A stretch of 64,000 bases of DNA from Streptomyces sp. NBC_00525. Lineage in GTDB: Bacteria; Actinomycetota; Actinomycetes; Streptomycetales; Streptomycetaceae. The notes under the pieces are model-generated. The model had not been told where the DNA came from. It saw only the letters and a program-made list of their open reading frames with translations, and searched no databases. The translations under genes were made by a program, and so were the position numbers. The stretch is from the NCBI RefSeq assembly GCF_036346595.1, contig NZ_CP107834.1:6510001-6574000 (forward strand), written 5' to 3'. Numbering within the stretch: the first letter of the stretch is position 1; each line of letters begins with the position of its first letter. Positions 51,431 through 62,034 of the stretch are shown piece after piece.

Positions 51431-52419
51431 AGGAGTTCGGATACGAACGGGCCCACGACGTCGCCGGAGCCATCGCCCTCCTCGGCACCGCCCCCGACGC
51501 CCGGCTGCTCGGCGGCGGCACCAACCTCGTCGACCTCATGAAGGCCGGCGTGGAACGCCCCAGCCTCCTCGTCGACGTCCAGGAACTCCCGCTCGACACC
51601 ATCGAGTACACCCCCGGCGCCGGACTGCGCGTCGGAGCCACCGTCAGCAACAGCGACCTGGCCGCCCACCCCGGCGTACGCCGCCACTACCCGGCCCTCG
51701 CACAGGCCCTGCTCGCCGGCGCGTCCGGGCAGCTGCGCAACATGGCCACCGTCGGCGGCAACCTCCTCCAGCGCACCCGCTGCGGATACTTCGCCGACCC
51801 CGCGAAGCCGTGCAACAAGCGCGTCCCCGGCAGCGGCTGCCCCGCCATCGCGGGCGAGCACCGCAACCACGCCGTCCTCGGCGCCTCCGAACACTGCGTC
51901 GCCACACACCCCTCCGACATGGCGGTCGCGCTCGCGGCGTTCGACGCGGTCGTCGGCTACGAAACGGCGGACGGGCCCGGCGAGTTGCCGCTCGACGCCT
52001 TCTACCGGCCCGTGGGCGACACCCCACACGTGGAGACCGCGCTCCCCGCCGGCGCGCTGGTCACCGGAATCACCCTGCCGCCCGCCCCGGTCGCCGCACA
52101 CTCCCGCTACCGCAAGGTACGCGAACGCGCCTCGTACGCCTTCGCCATCGGCTCGGTCGCCGCCGCGCTCGACGTACGGGACGGCACCGTGCGCGAGGCA
52201 CGCCTGGCGTTCGGGGCCGTCGCCTCCCGCCCGTGGCGCGCCCGCACCGCCGAACGGGCGCTGACCGGCGGACCGGCCGACCCGGCCGCCTTCGCCGCCG
52301 CGGCCGACGCCGAACTGGCCGCCGCACGACCGCTCCCCGCCAACCGCTACAAGGTGACGCTGCTGCGCAACCTCGTGGTGTCCGTGCTCACCCGGCTCAC
52401 CGAGGAGGCCGCCCGATGA
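51427..52419 (+). CDS. FAD/4Fe-4S subunit of aldehyde oxidoreductase (PaoB/YagS-like)
   Basis: This is a 330-residue FAD-binding subunit. LLGGGTNLVDLMKAGVERPS and ATVGGNLLQRTRC bind FAD. CGYFADPAKPCNKRVPGSGC plus a later Cys (SEHC) matches the extra 4Fe-4S cluster loop of YagS/PaoB, absent from ordinary xanthine dehydrogenases. This points to an aromatic aldehyde-type oxidoreductase. Confidence 0.9.
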   Translation: MKEFGYERAHDVAGAIALLGTAPDARLLGGGTNLVDLMKAGVERPSLLVDVQELPLDTIEYTPGAGLRVGATVSNSDLAAHPGVRRHYPALAQALLAGASGQLRNMATVGGNLLQRTRCGYFADPAKPCNKRVPGSGCPAIAGEHRNHAVLGASEHCVATHPSDMAVALAAFDAVVGYETADGPGELPLDAFYRPVGDTPHVETALPAGALVTGITLPPAPVAAHSRYRKVRERASYAFAIGSVAAALDVRDGTVREARLAFGAVASRPWRARTAERALTGGPADPAAFAAAADAELAAARPLPANRYKVTLLRNLVVSVLTRLTEEAAR

Positions 52420-54554
52420 CCACGACGACCGGCACACCCGCCGCCACCGGGGCCGTCGGCACGGGCCGCACCCGCGTCGAGGGCCGCGACAAGGTCACCG
52501 GCGCCGCCCGTTACGCGGGCGACATCCCCTTCACCCGGCTCGCCCACGGCTGGCTGGTCCTCTCCACGATCGCCCGGGGCCGGATCACCGCCGTCGCGGA
52601 CGAACCCGTCCTCGCCATGCCGGGCGTCCTCGCCGTACTGCACCACGGCAACGCCCCGCGCGTGGACCCCGACTACGTGGGCATGCTGGGCCGGCCCAAC
52701 CCCGTCGTCGGCCTCTTCCAGCACGACCGGGTGCCGTTCTCCGGCTGGCCGGTGGCCCTCGTCCTGGCCGAGACGCCCGAGCAGGCCAGGGAGGCCGCCG
52801 AAGCGCTCGCCGTCAGCTACCAGGAGGAACCCCACGACGTGGAGTTCCGCACCGGACACGACGGCGCCTACCGGCCCGAGGACAGCCCGATGGTCCGGGT
52901 CGACGCCGACAAGGGCGACATCGGCGCCTCGCTCGACGGCGCCGCCCACGTCGTGGACGAGGAGTACACCACCCCGGAGGAACACCACTGCACGATGGAG
53001 CCGCACGCCGCGACCGCCCACTGGGACGACGGCCGGCTCCACGTCACCGACTCCGACCAGGGCAGCTCCTGGGTCGCCGGGGAACTCGCCAGACTCTTCT
53101 CGCTCGACCCGGCCTCGGTGCGGGTGCGCTCCGAGCACATCGGCGGCGCCTTCGGCAGCAAGGGCGTCAACGCCCACCAAGTGGCCGCCGTCATGGCGAC
53201 CACCACCCTGCACCGCCCCGTACGCGTCGTCATGACCCGGCGCCAGATGTTCTCGCTCGTCGGCTACCGCAGTCCCACCGCCCAGCGGGTCAGGCTCGCG
53301 GCCGACCCGGACGGCCGGCTGCGCCTCTTCGAGCACGAGGCGCTCAACCTCACCTCCACCGTCCACGAGTTCGTCGAGACGAGCGCCGTTCTCGGCCGGG
53401 TCCTGTACGACGCCGACGCGCACAGCACCCGCCACCGGGTCGTACGGCTCGACGTGCCGACACCCACCTGGATGCGCGCCCCCGGCGAGGCGCCCGGCTC
53501 CTTCGCCGTCGAATCGGCGATCGACGAACTTGCCGCGAAGTGCGGCCTGGACCCGATCGCGCTGCGCGCCCGCAACGAACCCGCCACCGGGCCGATCTCC
53601 GGCCTGCCCTTCAGCAGCCGCAACATGCTCGCCTGCTTCGAGGAGGGCGCCCGCCGCTTCGGCTGGGCGGACCGCGACCCGCGCCCCGGACTGCGCCGCG
53701 AGGGCCGCCTGCTCATCGGCACCGGAACGGCCGCCGCCTCCTACCACTCCGGCGTCGGCCGCTCCACGGCCGCGGTCACCGCCGAGGCCGACGGCACCTT
53801 CACCGTACGGGTCAACGCCTCCGATATCGGGACCGGAGCCCGCACCGCCCTGACGCTCGTCGCCGCCGACGCGCTCGGGGTGCCCCCGGAGGACATCCGC
53901 ATCCGCATCGGCGACAGCGACCTGGGCCACGCGATGATCGCCGGCGGCTCCACCGGCACCCGCTCCTGGTCCTGGGCGGTGCGGCTCGCGGCGGGCGACG
54001 TGCGCGAGAGGCTGGCGCTGGGCGGCGCGATCCCGCCCGAGGGCATCACCGCCCGCTCCGACACCGCCGACGCCATCGCCGCCCTGCCGCCCCAGGAACG
54101 GCACTCCTTCGGCGCGCAGTTCGCCGAGGTCGCCGTGGACACCGACACCGGAGAGGTACGCGTACGCCGCCTCCTCGGCATCTTCGCCGCCGGCACCATC
54201 GTCAACCCGCTCACCGCGCGCAGCCAGCTCACCGGCGGCATGACCTGGGGCCTCTCCATGGCGCTCCACGAGGAAGCGGTCCGCGACACGGCGAGCGGCG
54301 CCCACGTCAACGCCGACCTCGCCGGATACCACGTCGCCGCCCACGCCGACGTGCCGCACGTCGAGGCGGACTGGGTGGACGACCAGGTGCCCGGCGACCC
54401 CGTCGGCATCAAGGGCGTCGGCGAGATCGGCATCGTGGGCGTCGCCGCCGCCATCACCAACGCCGTGTGGCACGCGACGGGCGTCCGCCACCGGAACCTG
54501 CCCCTCACCCCGGACCGGGTCCTGCGAGCGGCGGAGGAATCCACGGGTGCTTGA
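52416..54554 (+). CDS. Molybdopterin-binding catalytic subunit (PaoC/YagR-like)
   Basis: This is a 712-residue large subunit. It carries HIGGAFGSKG for molybdopterin contact, APGEAPGSFAVESAIDELA and the active-site base Glu in KGVGEIGIVG. No signal peptide is visible, so the complex is probably cytoplasmic rather than periplasmic as in E. coli PaoABC. The next gene overlaps its end. Confidence 0.92.
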   Translation: MTTTTGTPAATGAVGTGRTRVEGRDKVTGAARYAGDIPFTRLAHGWLVLSTIARGRITAVADEPVLAMPGVLAVLHHGNAPRVDPDYVGMLGRPNPVVGLFQHDRVPFSGWPVALVLAETPEQAREAAEALAVSYQEEPHDVEFRTGHDGAYRPEDSPMVRVDADKGDIGASLDGAAHVVDEEYTTPEEHHCTMEPHAATAHWDDGRLHVTDSDQGSSWVAGELARLFSLDPASVRVRSEHIGGAFGSKGVNAHQVAAVMATTTLHRPVRVVMTRRQMFSLVGYRSPTAQRVRLAADPDGRLRLFEHEALNLTSTVHEFVETSAVLGRVLYDADAHSTRHRVVRLDVPTPTWMRAPGEAPGSFAVESAIDELAAKCGLDPIALRARNEPATGPISGLPFSSRNMLACFEEGARRFGWADRDPRPGLRREGRLLIGTGTAAASYHSGVGRSTAAVTAEADGTFTVRVNASDIGTGARTALTLVAADALGVPPEDIRIRIGDSDLGHAMIAGGSTGTRSWSWAVRLAAGDVRERLALGGAIPPEGITARSDTADAIAALPPQERHSFGAQFAEVAVDTDTGEVRVRRLLGIFAAGTIVNPLTARSQLTGGMTWGLSMALHEEAVRDTASGAHVNADLAGYHVAAHADVPHVEADWVDDQVPGDPVGIKGVGEIGIVGVAAAITNAVWHATGVRHRNLPLTPDRVLRAAEESTGA

Positions 54555-55656
54555 TATCGCGGACCGGCTCCACGCGTGGTTCGAGGACGGCCGGGACTTC
54601 GCCGTCGCCACGGTCGTGGCCGTGGACGGCAGCGCGCCCCGCGGCCCCGGCGCCGCCCTGGCCGTCGACCGGGACGGGACCGTCACCGGCTCCGTCTCCG
54701 GCGGCTGCGTGGAGGCGGAGGTGTACGAACTGTGCGCCCGGGCCCTGAGCGACGGCCGCAGCGTGTACCGGCGCTTCGGGTACAGCGACGAGGACGCCTT
54801 CGCCGCCGGACTCACCTGCGGCGGCGTCATCGACATCCTGGTCACGCCGGTACGGCCCGCCGACCGGGCGCTGCGCACGGCGGTCGCGGCCGCCGCCGGA
54901 CGGGAGGCCGTCGCGCTGGCCCGCGTGGTGCGCGGGCCCGGCGACCTGCTGGGCGGGGCGCTCGCGGTCCGCGCCGACGGCACGTACGAGGGAAGCCTCG
55001 GCGGCCGCCCGGACCTGGACCGTACGGCGGCGGCCGAGGCCCGCGCCCTGCTGGACGCCGGCCGCACCGGGAGCGTCGAGATCGCCGAGGACGGCTCGCA
55101 CTGCCCCGGCGGCCTCACCCTCTTCGTCGAGGCCGGCGCGGCCCCGCCCCGCATGATCGTCTTCGGCGCCGTGGACTTCGCCGTCGCGCTCGTCCGGGCG
55201 GGCGCCTTCCTCGGCTACCACGTCACCGTGTGCGACGCCCGGCCCGTCTTCACCACCCGGGACCGCTTCCCGGACGCCGACGACGTGGTCGTGGACTGGC
55301 CGCACCGCTATCTGCGGCGCACCCCGACCGACGACCGGACCGTGCTGTGCGTGCTCACCCACGACCCCAAGTTCGACGTCCCCCTCCTGGAGGCCGCCCT
55401 GCGCCTGCCGGCCGCGTACATCGGCGCCATGGGCTCCCGCCGCACCCACGAGGACCGCGACCGGCGGCTGCGCGAGGCGGGGATCACGGACGCCGAACTG
55501 GCCCGGCTGCACTCCCCGATCGGCCTCGACCTCGGCGCCCGCACCCCGGAGGAGACCGCCCTGTCCATCGCGGCGGAGATCGTCGCCGTACGCCGCGGCG
55601 GCACGGGCGCCCCGCTCACCGGAGCGGGCACGCCCATCCACCACGACACCCCCTAG
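54547..55656 (+). CDS. xdhC: XdhC-family molybdenum hydroxylase maturation protein
   Basis: This is a 369-residue protein. The N-terminal XdhC/CoxI domain has VAVDGSAPRGPGAALAV and SVSGGCVEAEVYE. LTCGGVIDILV carries the Cys. The Rossmann domain ends YIGAMGSRRTHEDRD and LDLGARTPEETALSIAAEI. XdhC inserts sulfurated molybdenum cofactor. Its TAG stop (55654-55656) is the exact edge of the IS element. Confidence 0.9.
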   Translation: MLDIADRLHAWFEDGRDFAVATVVAVDGSAPRGPGAALAVDRDGTVTGSVSGGCVEAEVYELCARALSDGRSVYRRFGYSDEDAFAAGLTCGGVIDILVTPVRPADRALRTAVAAAAGREAVALARVVRGPGDLLGGALAVRADGTYEGSLGGRPDLDRTAAAEARALLDAGRTGSVEIAEDGSHCPGGLTLFVEAGAAPPRMIVFGAVDFAVALVRAGAFLGYHVTVCDARPVFTTRDRFPDADDVVVDWPHRYLRRTPTDDRTVLCVLTHDPKFDVPLLEAALRLPAAYIGAMGSRRTHEDRDRRLREAGITDAELARLHSPIGLDLGARTPEETALSIAAEIVAVRRGGTGAPLTGAGTPIHHDTP

Positions 55657-56541
55657 GGGGTGTCCGGAAAGTCATGGGAGCCAGAGTTGGAGGCAGGCGA
55701 GGGTGACCATTGCTTGGTAGTGGGCGGCTCGTTTGTCGTAGCGAGTGGCCAGGGCCCGGTTCTGCTTGAGCCGGCTGAAGCAGCGCTCGACGACGTTGCG
55801 CCGCCGGTAGGCGGTCCGATCGAGCCGGCAGAGACTCTCGCCGCGGCGCAGGCGCCCGTTGATCTGGTCGATCCGCTCGGGAATCGTCGCGGCGATCCCG
55901 CGCCGACGCAGGTAGGCACGGATCCTGCGGGCCGAGTAGCCCTTGTCCGCCACCACCCGCTCGGGCCGGGTCCGGGGCCTGCCCGGCCCCGGCCGGGCGA
56001 TCCGGATGCGTTCCATGACCGGCTCGAACTGGGTGCAGTCGTTCACGTTCCCGCCGGTCAGGGTGAAGGCCAGGGGGCGTCCCCGACCGTCGCAGGCCAG
56101 GTGGATCTTGCTGGTCAGCCCGCCGCGCGACCGGCCGAGCGCCTCGCCCTCCCAGGGCCCCCTTTTCGGGCCCCGGCCGCGTGCTGGTGGGCCCGCACCG
56201 TGGTGGAGTCGACACACACGATCGTCCAGTCGACCTGTCCGACGGCGTCACAGTGCTGCTGGACGTGAGCCAGGAGGCGGTCCCAGGTGCCGTCGGCGGA
56301 CCAGCGGCGGAAGCGTTCGTAGACCGTCTTCCACGGGCCGTAGCGTTCGGGCAGGTCACGCCAGGCGGCCCCGGTGGACAGCTTCCACAGGATCCCGTTC
56401 ACCACCTGGCGCCGGTCCCGCACCGGCCGGCCCATCCGCCCCGGCGCCAGCAACGGAGCGATCAACGCCCACGACTCATCGGTCAGTTCATGTCGACGCA
56501 CCACGAACGGAGTAACGAGCGATCGACTTTACGGACACGGC
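55657..56541 (-). mobile_element. IS5-family insertion sequence (about 885 bp)
   Basis: The element has imperfect terminal inverted repeats: GTGTCCGGAAAGTC near 55660-55673 and the complement GACTTTACGGACAC at 56525-56538. It is flanked by CTAG on both sides (55653-55656 and 56542-56545), a target duplication. The exact ends could shift by one or two bases if the duplication is only TA. Inside is one transposase read in two overlapping frames. Both flanking genes are intact. Confidence 0.87.
55672..56504 (-). CDS. IS5-family transposase, -1 frameshift
   Basis: Two minus-strand frames overlap at 56115-56217. The first (56504 down) encodes the HTH-like N-terminus and the first catalytic Asp in CVDSTTVRAHQHAAG. 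The second (to 55672) has the second Asp in VVADKGYSA and the Glu in NVVERCFSRLKQNR. A slip of -1 at CGAAAAGGGGG (about 56158-56170) would join them, placing the AAA codon one base back. That gives about 276 residues, normal for this group. No nonsense mutations were seen, so it may be active. Confidence 0.87.
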
Positions 56542-58163
<1,622 letters not shown>

Positions 58164-58167
<4 letters not shown>

Positions 58168-59780
58168 CGGCGCAGCTCCCCGTTCACCAGCCGCAGCCAC
58201 CGTTCCACGCCGATCCGCTCCAGGAACCGTTCGTCGTGGCTGACCACCACGAACGCCCCCCGGTACGAGGCGAGCGCGCTCTCCAACTGCCCCGCGCTGA
58301 CCAGGTCCAGGTTGTTCGTCGGCTCGTCCAGGAGCAGCAGCTGCGGGGCCGGTTCGGCGCACAGCACGCACGCCAGCGTGGCCCGCAGCCGCTCGCCGCC
58401 CGACAGCACCCGGACGGGCAGATGGGCGCGGTCGCCCCGGAAGAGGAACCGGGCGAGCAGGTTCATCCGCTCGGCCTCCTCGCGGTGCGGGGCGAACACG
58501 GCGAAGTTCTCGGCCACCGTGCGGTCCGGGTCCAGCAGGTCGAGCCGCTGCGAGAGGTACGCGATCCGCCCGTCGGTGCGCCGGATCGTCCCGCCGTCCG
58601 GTTCCAGGTCGCCGTTGACCAGCCGCAGCAGGGTGCTCTTGCCCGCGCCGTTGGGCCCGGTCAGCGCGATGCGCTCGGGGCCCCGCACCGTCAGGTCGAG
58701 ACCGGCGCCGGTGAACTGCTCCCGGCCGCCGAGGCGCACCCGCACCTGCTCGCACTGGAGCACGGTGCGGCCGGCGGGGACCTTGGTGTCGGGCAGGTCG
58801 AGCGTGATGCGCTGCTCGTCGCGTACCGCGCGTCCCGCCTCGTCGAGCCGGGCCTGTGCCTCGCCGACCCGCGCGGCGTGCGTCTGCCCGGAGCGTCCGG
58901 CGGCCTCCTGGGCGCCGCGCTTCATGTTCCCGGCGAAGATGCGGGGGAGTCCGGCGTTCTTGAGGTTGCGGGCCGCGTTACTGGCGCGCCGCTCGGCCCG
59001 CTCGCGGGCCTGCTGCATCTCGCGCTTCTCCCGCTTCAGCTCCTGCTCGGCATTGCGGACGTTCTTCTCGGCGACCTCCTGCTCGGCGCGCACGGCCTCC
59101 TCGTACGCGGTGAAGTTGCCCCCGTACAGGCGCAGTTCCTCCGGCCCGAGTTCGGCGATGCGCTCCATGCGGTCCAGTAGCGCCCGGTCGTGGCTGACGA
59201 GGAGCAGGGTGCCGTTCCACGCCTCCAGGGTGTCGTAGAGGCGGTGGCGTGCGTCCAGGTCGAGGTTGTTGGTCGGTTCGTCGAGCAGCAGGACGTCCGG
59301 CCGCTTCAGCAGCTGGGCGGCAAGGCCGAGCGAGACGACCTGGCCGCCGCTGAGCGTGCCGGTACGCCGGTCCAGGGCGAGGCCGTCGAGGCCGAGCCGG
59401 TCGAGCTGGGCGCGGGTGCGCTCCTCGATGTCCCAGTCGTCGCCGATGACGGCGAAGTGCCTCTCGTCCACATCGCCCGACTCCACGGCGTCCAGCGCGC
59501 GGATCACCGCGTCCACGCCCAGGACCTCGGCGACCGTCAGGTCCGCGGTCAGGGGGAGGCTCTGCGGGAGATAGGCCAGGGTGCCGTCGACGGTGATCGA
59601 GCCCGCGCGGGGCCGCAGCTCGCCGGCGATCAGTTTGAGCAGGGTGCTCTTCCCGGAGCCGTTGGGGGCGACCAGCCCGGTACGGCCGCTGCCCACGGTG
59701 AACGACAGGCCGGAGAAGACCGGGGTGTCGTCCGGCCAGGAGAAGGAGAGATTCGAACAGATGAGGGATGCGTCGGACAT
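58164..59780 (-). CDS. ABC-F family ATPase, first of pair
   Basis: This is a 538-residue ABC-F protein. The nucleotide-binding domains have APNGSGKST and GPNGAGKST, signatures LSGGQVVS and LSGGERLR and Walker B LLLDEPTNNLDL in both. Between them is a long helical Glu/Arg-rich linker (about residues 225-310), the tip that reaches the peptidyl-transferase region in ARE-type ABC-F. The pair resembles resistance-type rather than housekeeping EttA-like proteins, but the drug is unknown. Confidence 0.9.
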
Positions 59781-59983
59781 GCGGAGACCTCGCGTGTGAA
59801 ACCGGGGGCGGCGGAAACCGCACTCCCGGAGGAATGGCCGAAGGGAACAACGACATGGCCACCGCGGCGGCGCCCTGGGCGCCCGCTGTGGCTACGGGTT
59901 CCGGGTCTCACCCGGAGATGTCGTCGTCGCCTGCCATGTCTGGTCTCCTCGGTACACGCTGAACAGCGTGACGATCTTAGCAG
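59781..59983 (-). promoter_or_regulatory. Leader of the ABC-F genes with short ORF and palindrome
   Basis: Reading leftward: a TAAGAT -10-like hexamer (plus coordinates 59974-59979), the palindrome CACGCTGTTCAGCGTG (59955-59970), GAGGAGA, then a nine-codon ORF MAGDDDISG (59908-59937) with a TGA stop. About 130 bases follow before the ABC-F start, including a GGCGCC...GGCGCC hairpin. This looks like a regulated leader; see findings. Confidence 0.55.
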
Positions 59984-60033
59984 GCGGGGCAGGGGTCTGC
60001 CGGGCGGCGCCACCCGGCAGACCCCTGCCCCGC
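59984..60033 (-). terminator. Strong 21-bp stem hairpin after the dioxygenase gene
   Basis: A perfect 21-bp inverted repeat (59984-60004 pairing with 60013-60033) with an 8-base loop lies 18 bases past the stop of the TauD-family gene. It should terminate that transcript and isolate the ABC-F leader from read-through. Confidence 0.85.
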
Positions 60034-60051
60034 CCCGCCGCTACGGGGTAC

Positions 60052-60993
60052 TCAGGCGGCGGCGGAGGCTCCGGACGCGATTCCGAACGACGGGTCCGGC
60101 ACCTCCCCGGGGGTGAGGAGCGTGGAGGAGCGGCCGTCCACACCGACCGGGACGTCGCCGTCGATGGTGACGCGGCGCAGCTTGCGCTCATGGGTGTCGG
60201 AGTCGTCCACGCCGTAGTGCTGGGTGGCGCGGTTGTCCCAGATGGCCACATCGCCCACCTGCCAGTCCCAGCGCACGGTGTTCTCCGGGCGCTCGACATG
60301 GGACTGGAACAGATCGACCAGGGCCCGCGAGTCACGGCCCGTCAGCCCGCTGATGCGCTGGACGAAGTTGCCCAGCAGCAGGGCGCGTTCACCGGTCTCG
60401 GGGTGGACGCGGACCACCGGGTGCTCGGTGAGGAACTTGGTGGACGTGAAGACCTCCCGGTACTGCTGGAGCGCCTCCGGCAGGGCCTGGGGGCGCGCGG
60501 CGGCGTAGTCGTAGTCATTGGAGTGGACGGCCCGCAGCCCGTCCGCCAGAGTGCGCAGGCTCTCCGGCAGCTCCGCGTACGCGGCGGCCGTGTTCGACCA
60601 CAGCGTGTTGCCGCCGTACGGCGGGATCACGACGGCCCGCAGGATGGAGAAGGCCGGGTAGGCGGGCACGAACGTCACATCGGTGTGCCACTGGTTGGCG
60701 CGGCCGCCGTGGTCGGAGTCGATGCCCAGCGAGTAGCGCCCGTCGGCCGAGGGCACGGTCGGGTGGGCCACGGGCGTGCCGAGCAGCCGCCCGAACGCCT
60801 CGTGGCTCTCCTCGTCGAGGTGGTCCTGTCCCCGGAAGAAGACGACCTTGTGCGTGAGGAGCGCCTCGCGGACGGCGGTGACCGTCTCCGGGGCGAGGTC
60901 GCCACCGAGACGCACCCTGGAGATGACCGCGCCGATACGGCCGCCGAGCTGCTGGACGGTGATGGCGGGGGAGGCGGTGACGGTGGAGGACAT
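60052..60993 (-). CDS. TauD/TfdA-family 2-oxoglutarate dioxygenase
   Basis: This is a 313-residue Fe(II)/2-oxoglutarate dioxygenase. The facial triad is WHTD (His, Asp) and ATQHYG (His). The 2-oxoglutarate Arg lies in RRVTIDGD. It opens with [18 protein letters not shown]. Family members release sulfite from taurine or other alkanesulfonates or hydroxylate alkyl sulfates. GAAGGGA precedes ATG 60993. A sulfur-scavenging role is supported by the cysteine-type leader of the divergent transporter. Confidence 0.88.
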   Translation of the reverse strand: MSSTVTASPAITVQQLGGRIGAVISRVRLGGDLAPETVTAVREALLTHKVVFFRGQDHLDEESHEAFGRLLGTPVAHPTVPSADGRYSLGIDSDHGGRANQWHTDVTFVPAYPAFSILRAVVIPPYGGNTLWSNTAAAYAELPESLRTLADGLRAVHSNDYDYAAARPQALPEALQQYREVFTSTKFLTEHPVVRVHPETGERALLLGNFVQRISGLTGRDSRALVDLFQSHVERPENTVRWDWQVGDVAIWDNRATQHYGVDDSDTHERKLRRVTIDGDVPVGVDGRSSTLLTPGEVPDPSFGIASGASAAA

Positions 60994-61170
60994 GGGGAAT
61001 TCCCTTCGAAGACGCCCGGCGACAGACCGGGCAGGGTGAAATGGAAGGCAGTCGGGGCGGGAAGAACGCCCAGGTGCCGAAGGCACACAACGCCCGCAGA
61101 GATGTGGGGCGTTGCGAGGAATACGCCGACGCGTCCGGGTCCTGACGGATGGCCGGGAGCGGGGAGCGCG

Positions 61171-61263
61171 TCAGGCGTGGGTGCGGCGGCCGGGACAACC
61201 GGGCCGGAAGATCGGGCGGCCGGCGCGAACGGGCCGCGCCTCGGGAAGTGCCGTCGCGAACAT
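61171..61263 (-). other. Possible leaderless 30-codon leader ORF of the dioxygenase
   Basis: On the minus strand, TTGACG (61295-61300) and GAGTCT (61271-61276) with an 18-bp spacer place a transcription start at the ATG of a 30-codon frame ([17 protein letters not shown] and on) containing one Cys near its end and followed by TGA. The TauD start lies 177 bases further. The promoter is reasonable; translation of the ORF is speculative. Confidence 0.4.
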
Positions 61264-61659
61264 GTCCCGGAGACTCGCAGCGCCCCGTCACGTACGTCAA
61301 GCGCTCCACCGGCCCCGGAGGGCGCCTGGACGGGTCGCTCGACCGCTGCGGGAACGGGGCGTTGAACCACCTGACGAAACACCGCTGACCTGCGGTTTCA
61401 GCCTCTCGGCGGGGTGAGGCTCGGGTATCGGGCCGGGGCCGGGTCACCGGCGCCGATCGAATTCATGCCGCCGTAACGTAGCGGGTGCCGCACGCGCCTC
61501 GAACGAACGGGTGTCCGCATGCCGAGACAGCTGCTTCTCTCGTTGCTTTGGGGGGCGGCACAGCAAAACACCAGCTCAATAGCGGCTTGAGATCATCGGC
61601 GCGGCGGCCTGCCGGCCTGCTCCGGCCGGTGTTTCGTATCAGCATGCGGACAAAGCGGG

Positions 61660-61689
61660 TTGACCGTCCGGCGAGGCCGCTGCCATATT
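61660..61689 (+). promoter_or_regulatory. Promoter of the transporter leader (leaderless)
   Basis: TTGACC (61660-61665), an 18-bp spacer and CATATT (61684-61689). Six bases later the GTG of the leader peptide begins, so transcription should start on or next to the start codon. Confidence 0.7.
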
Positions 61690-61695
61690 GCTCCC

Positions 61696-61779
61696 GTGAA
61701 TCCGGACCAGCGCCTCGTCTCCCGCAGGCATGTCGACCTCTGTCGGCAGGCCAGCGCGGTGTGTGCCGCCCACCGCTGA
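61696..61779 (+). CDS. Actinobacterial RRHVDL-type leader peptide (27 aa)
   Basis: GTG-initiated peptide with sequence MNPDQRLVSRRHVDLCRQ followed by ASAVCAAHR and TGA. It matches the short putative leader peptides (RLVxRRHVDLxRxxSAxC pattern) found before sulfur-assimilation, sulfonate and related transport genes in actinobacteria, where cysteine codons are thought to sense Cys-tRNA supply. No ribosome site is present, in line with a leaderless mRNA. The transporter gene starts 255 bases downstream. Confidence 0.83.
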   Translation: MNPDQRLVSRRHVDLCRQASAVCAAHR

Positions 61780-61894
61780 TCCGCTCTCAGGTGCTCACGG
61801 GCCCTCGCCCGTCCCTTCCCTGACTCCCTCCCCGGCAGGACCCCGCTCGTCGGACGCTGCCCGGAGCCCGTATCCCCGCACTCTCCCTTCCGGC

Positions 61895-61958
61895 CGTACG
61901 CGCTGATTTTCGTACGCGTCCCTTCCCGTACGCGCTGATCCCCGTACGCGCTGATCCC
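61895..61958. repeat. Four 16-bp tandem repeats (CGTACGCGCTGATCCC)
   Basis: Units start at 61895, 61911, 61927 and 61943. Units three and four are identical, unit one differs in its last three bases and unit two keeps only CGTACGCG plus scattered matches. Each unit contains the palindrome CGTACG. They lie between the leader peptide and the transporter gene. Confidence 0.85.
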
Positions 61959-62034
61959 CTACCGACAGGCGGCGTTCGGGCAGTCGGCGTACCCCCTTTT
62001 TTCGCTCGTTCCTCACCGTCACAGGCAGGCATCG

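Larger units (their letters stand above)
60994..62034. promoter_or_regulatory. 1.04-kb intergenic control region, dioxygenase / transporter
   Basis: This region contains no supported full-length gene. Recognised parts are: a minus-strand promoter (61271-61300) with a 30-codon leaderless ORF (61171-61263); a lower-GC stretch (61490-61660) I cannot assign; a plus-strand promoter (61660-61689); the leader peptide (61696-61779); and a 16-bp tandem repeat (61895-61958). These parts are listed separately. Confidence 0.7.

Noticed and set aside
58168..58755. N-terminal extension of the second ABC-F protein by 196 residues
   Set aside because: The extension is a shadow of the first ABC-F gene; the ATG at 58167 overlaps the upstream stop and starts a normal-length protein.
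61149..61388. 79-codon plus-strand frame in front of the dioxygenase gene
   Set aside because: Arg/Gly-rich composition typical of antisense high-GC DNA, and it overlaps the minus-strand promoter.
61519..61590. 23-codon ORF MPRQLLLSLLWGAAQQ and on in the intergenic region
   Set aside because: No ribosome site or promoter placed for it and no similarity recognised; probably chance in a lower-GC stretch.
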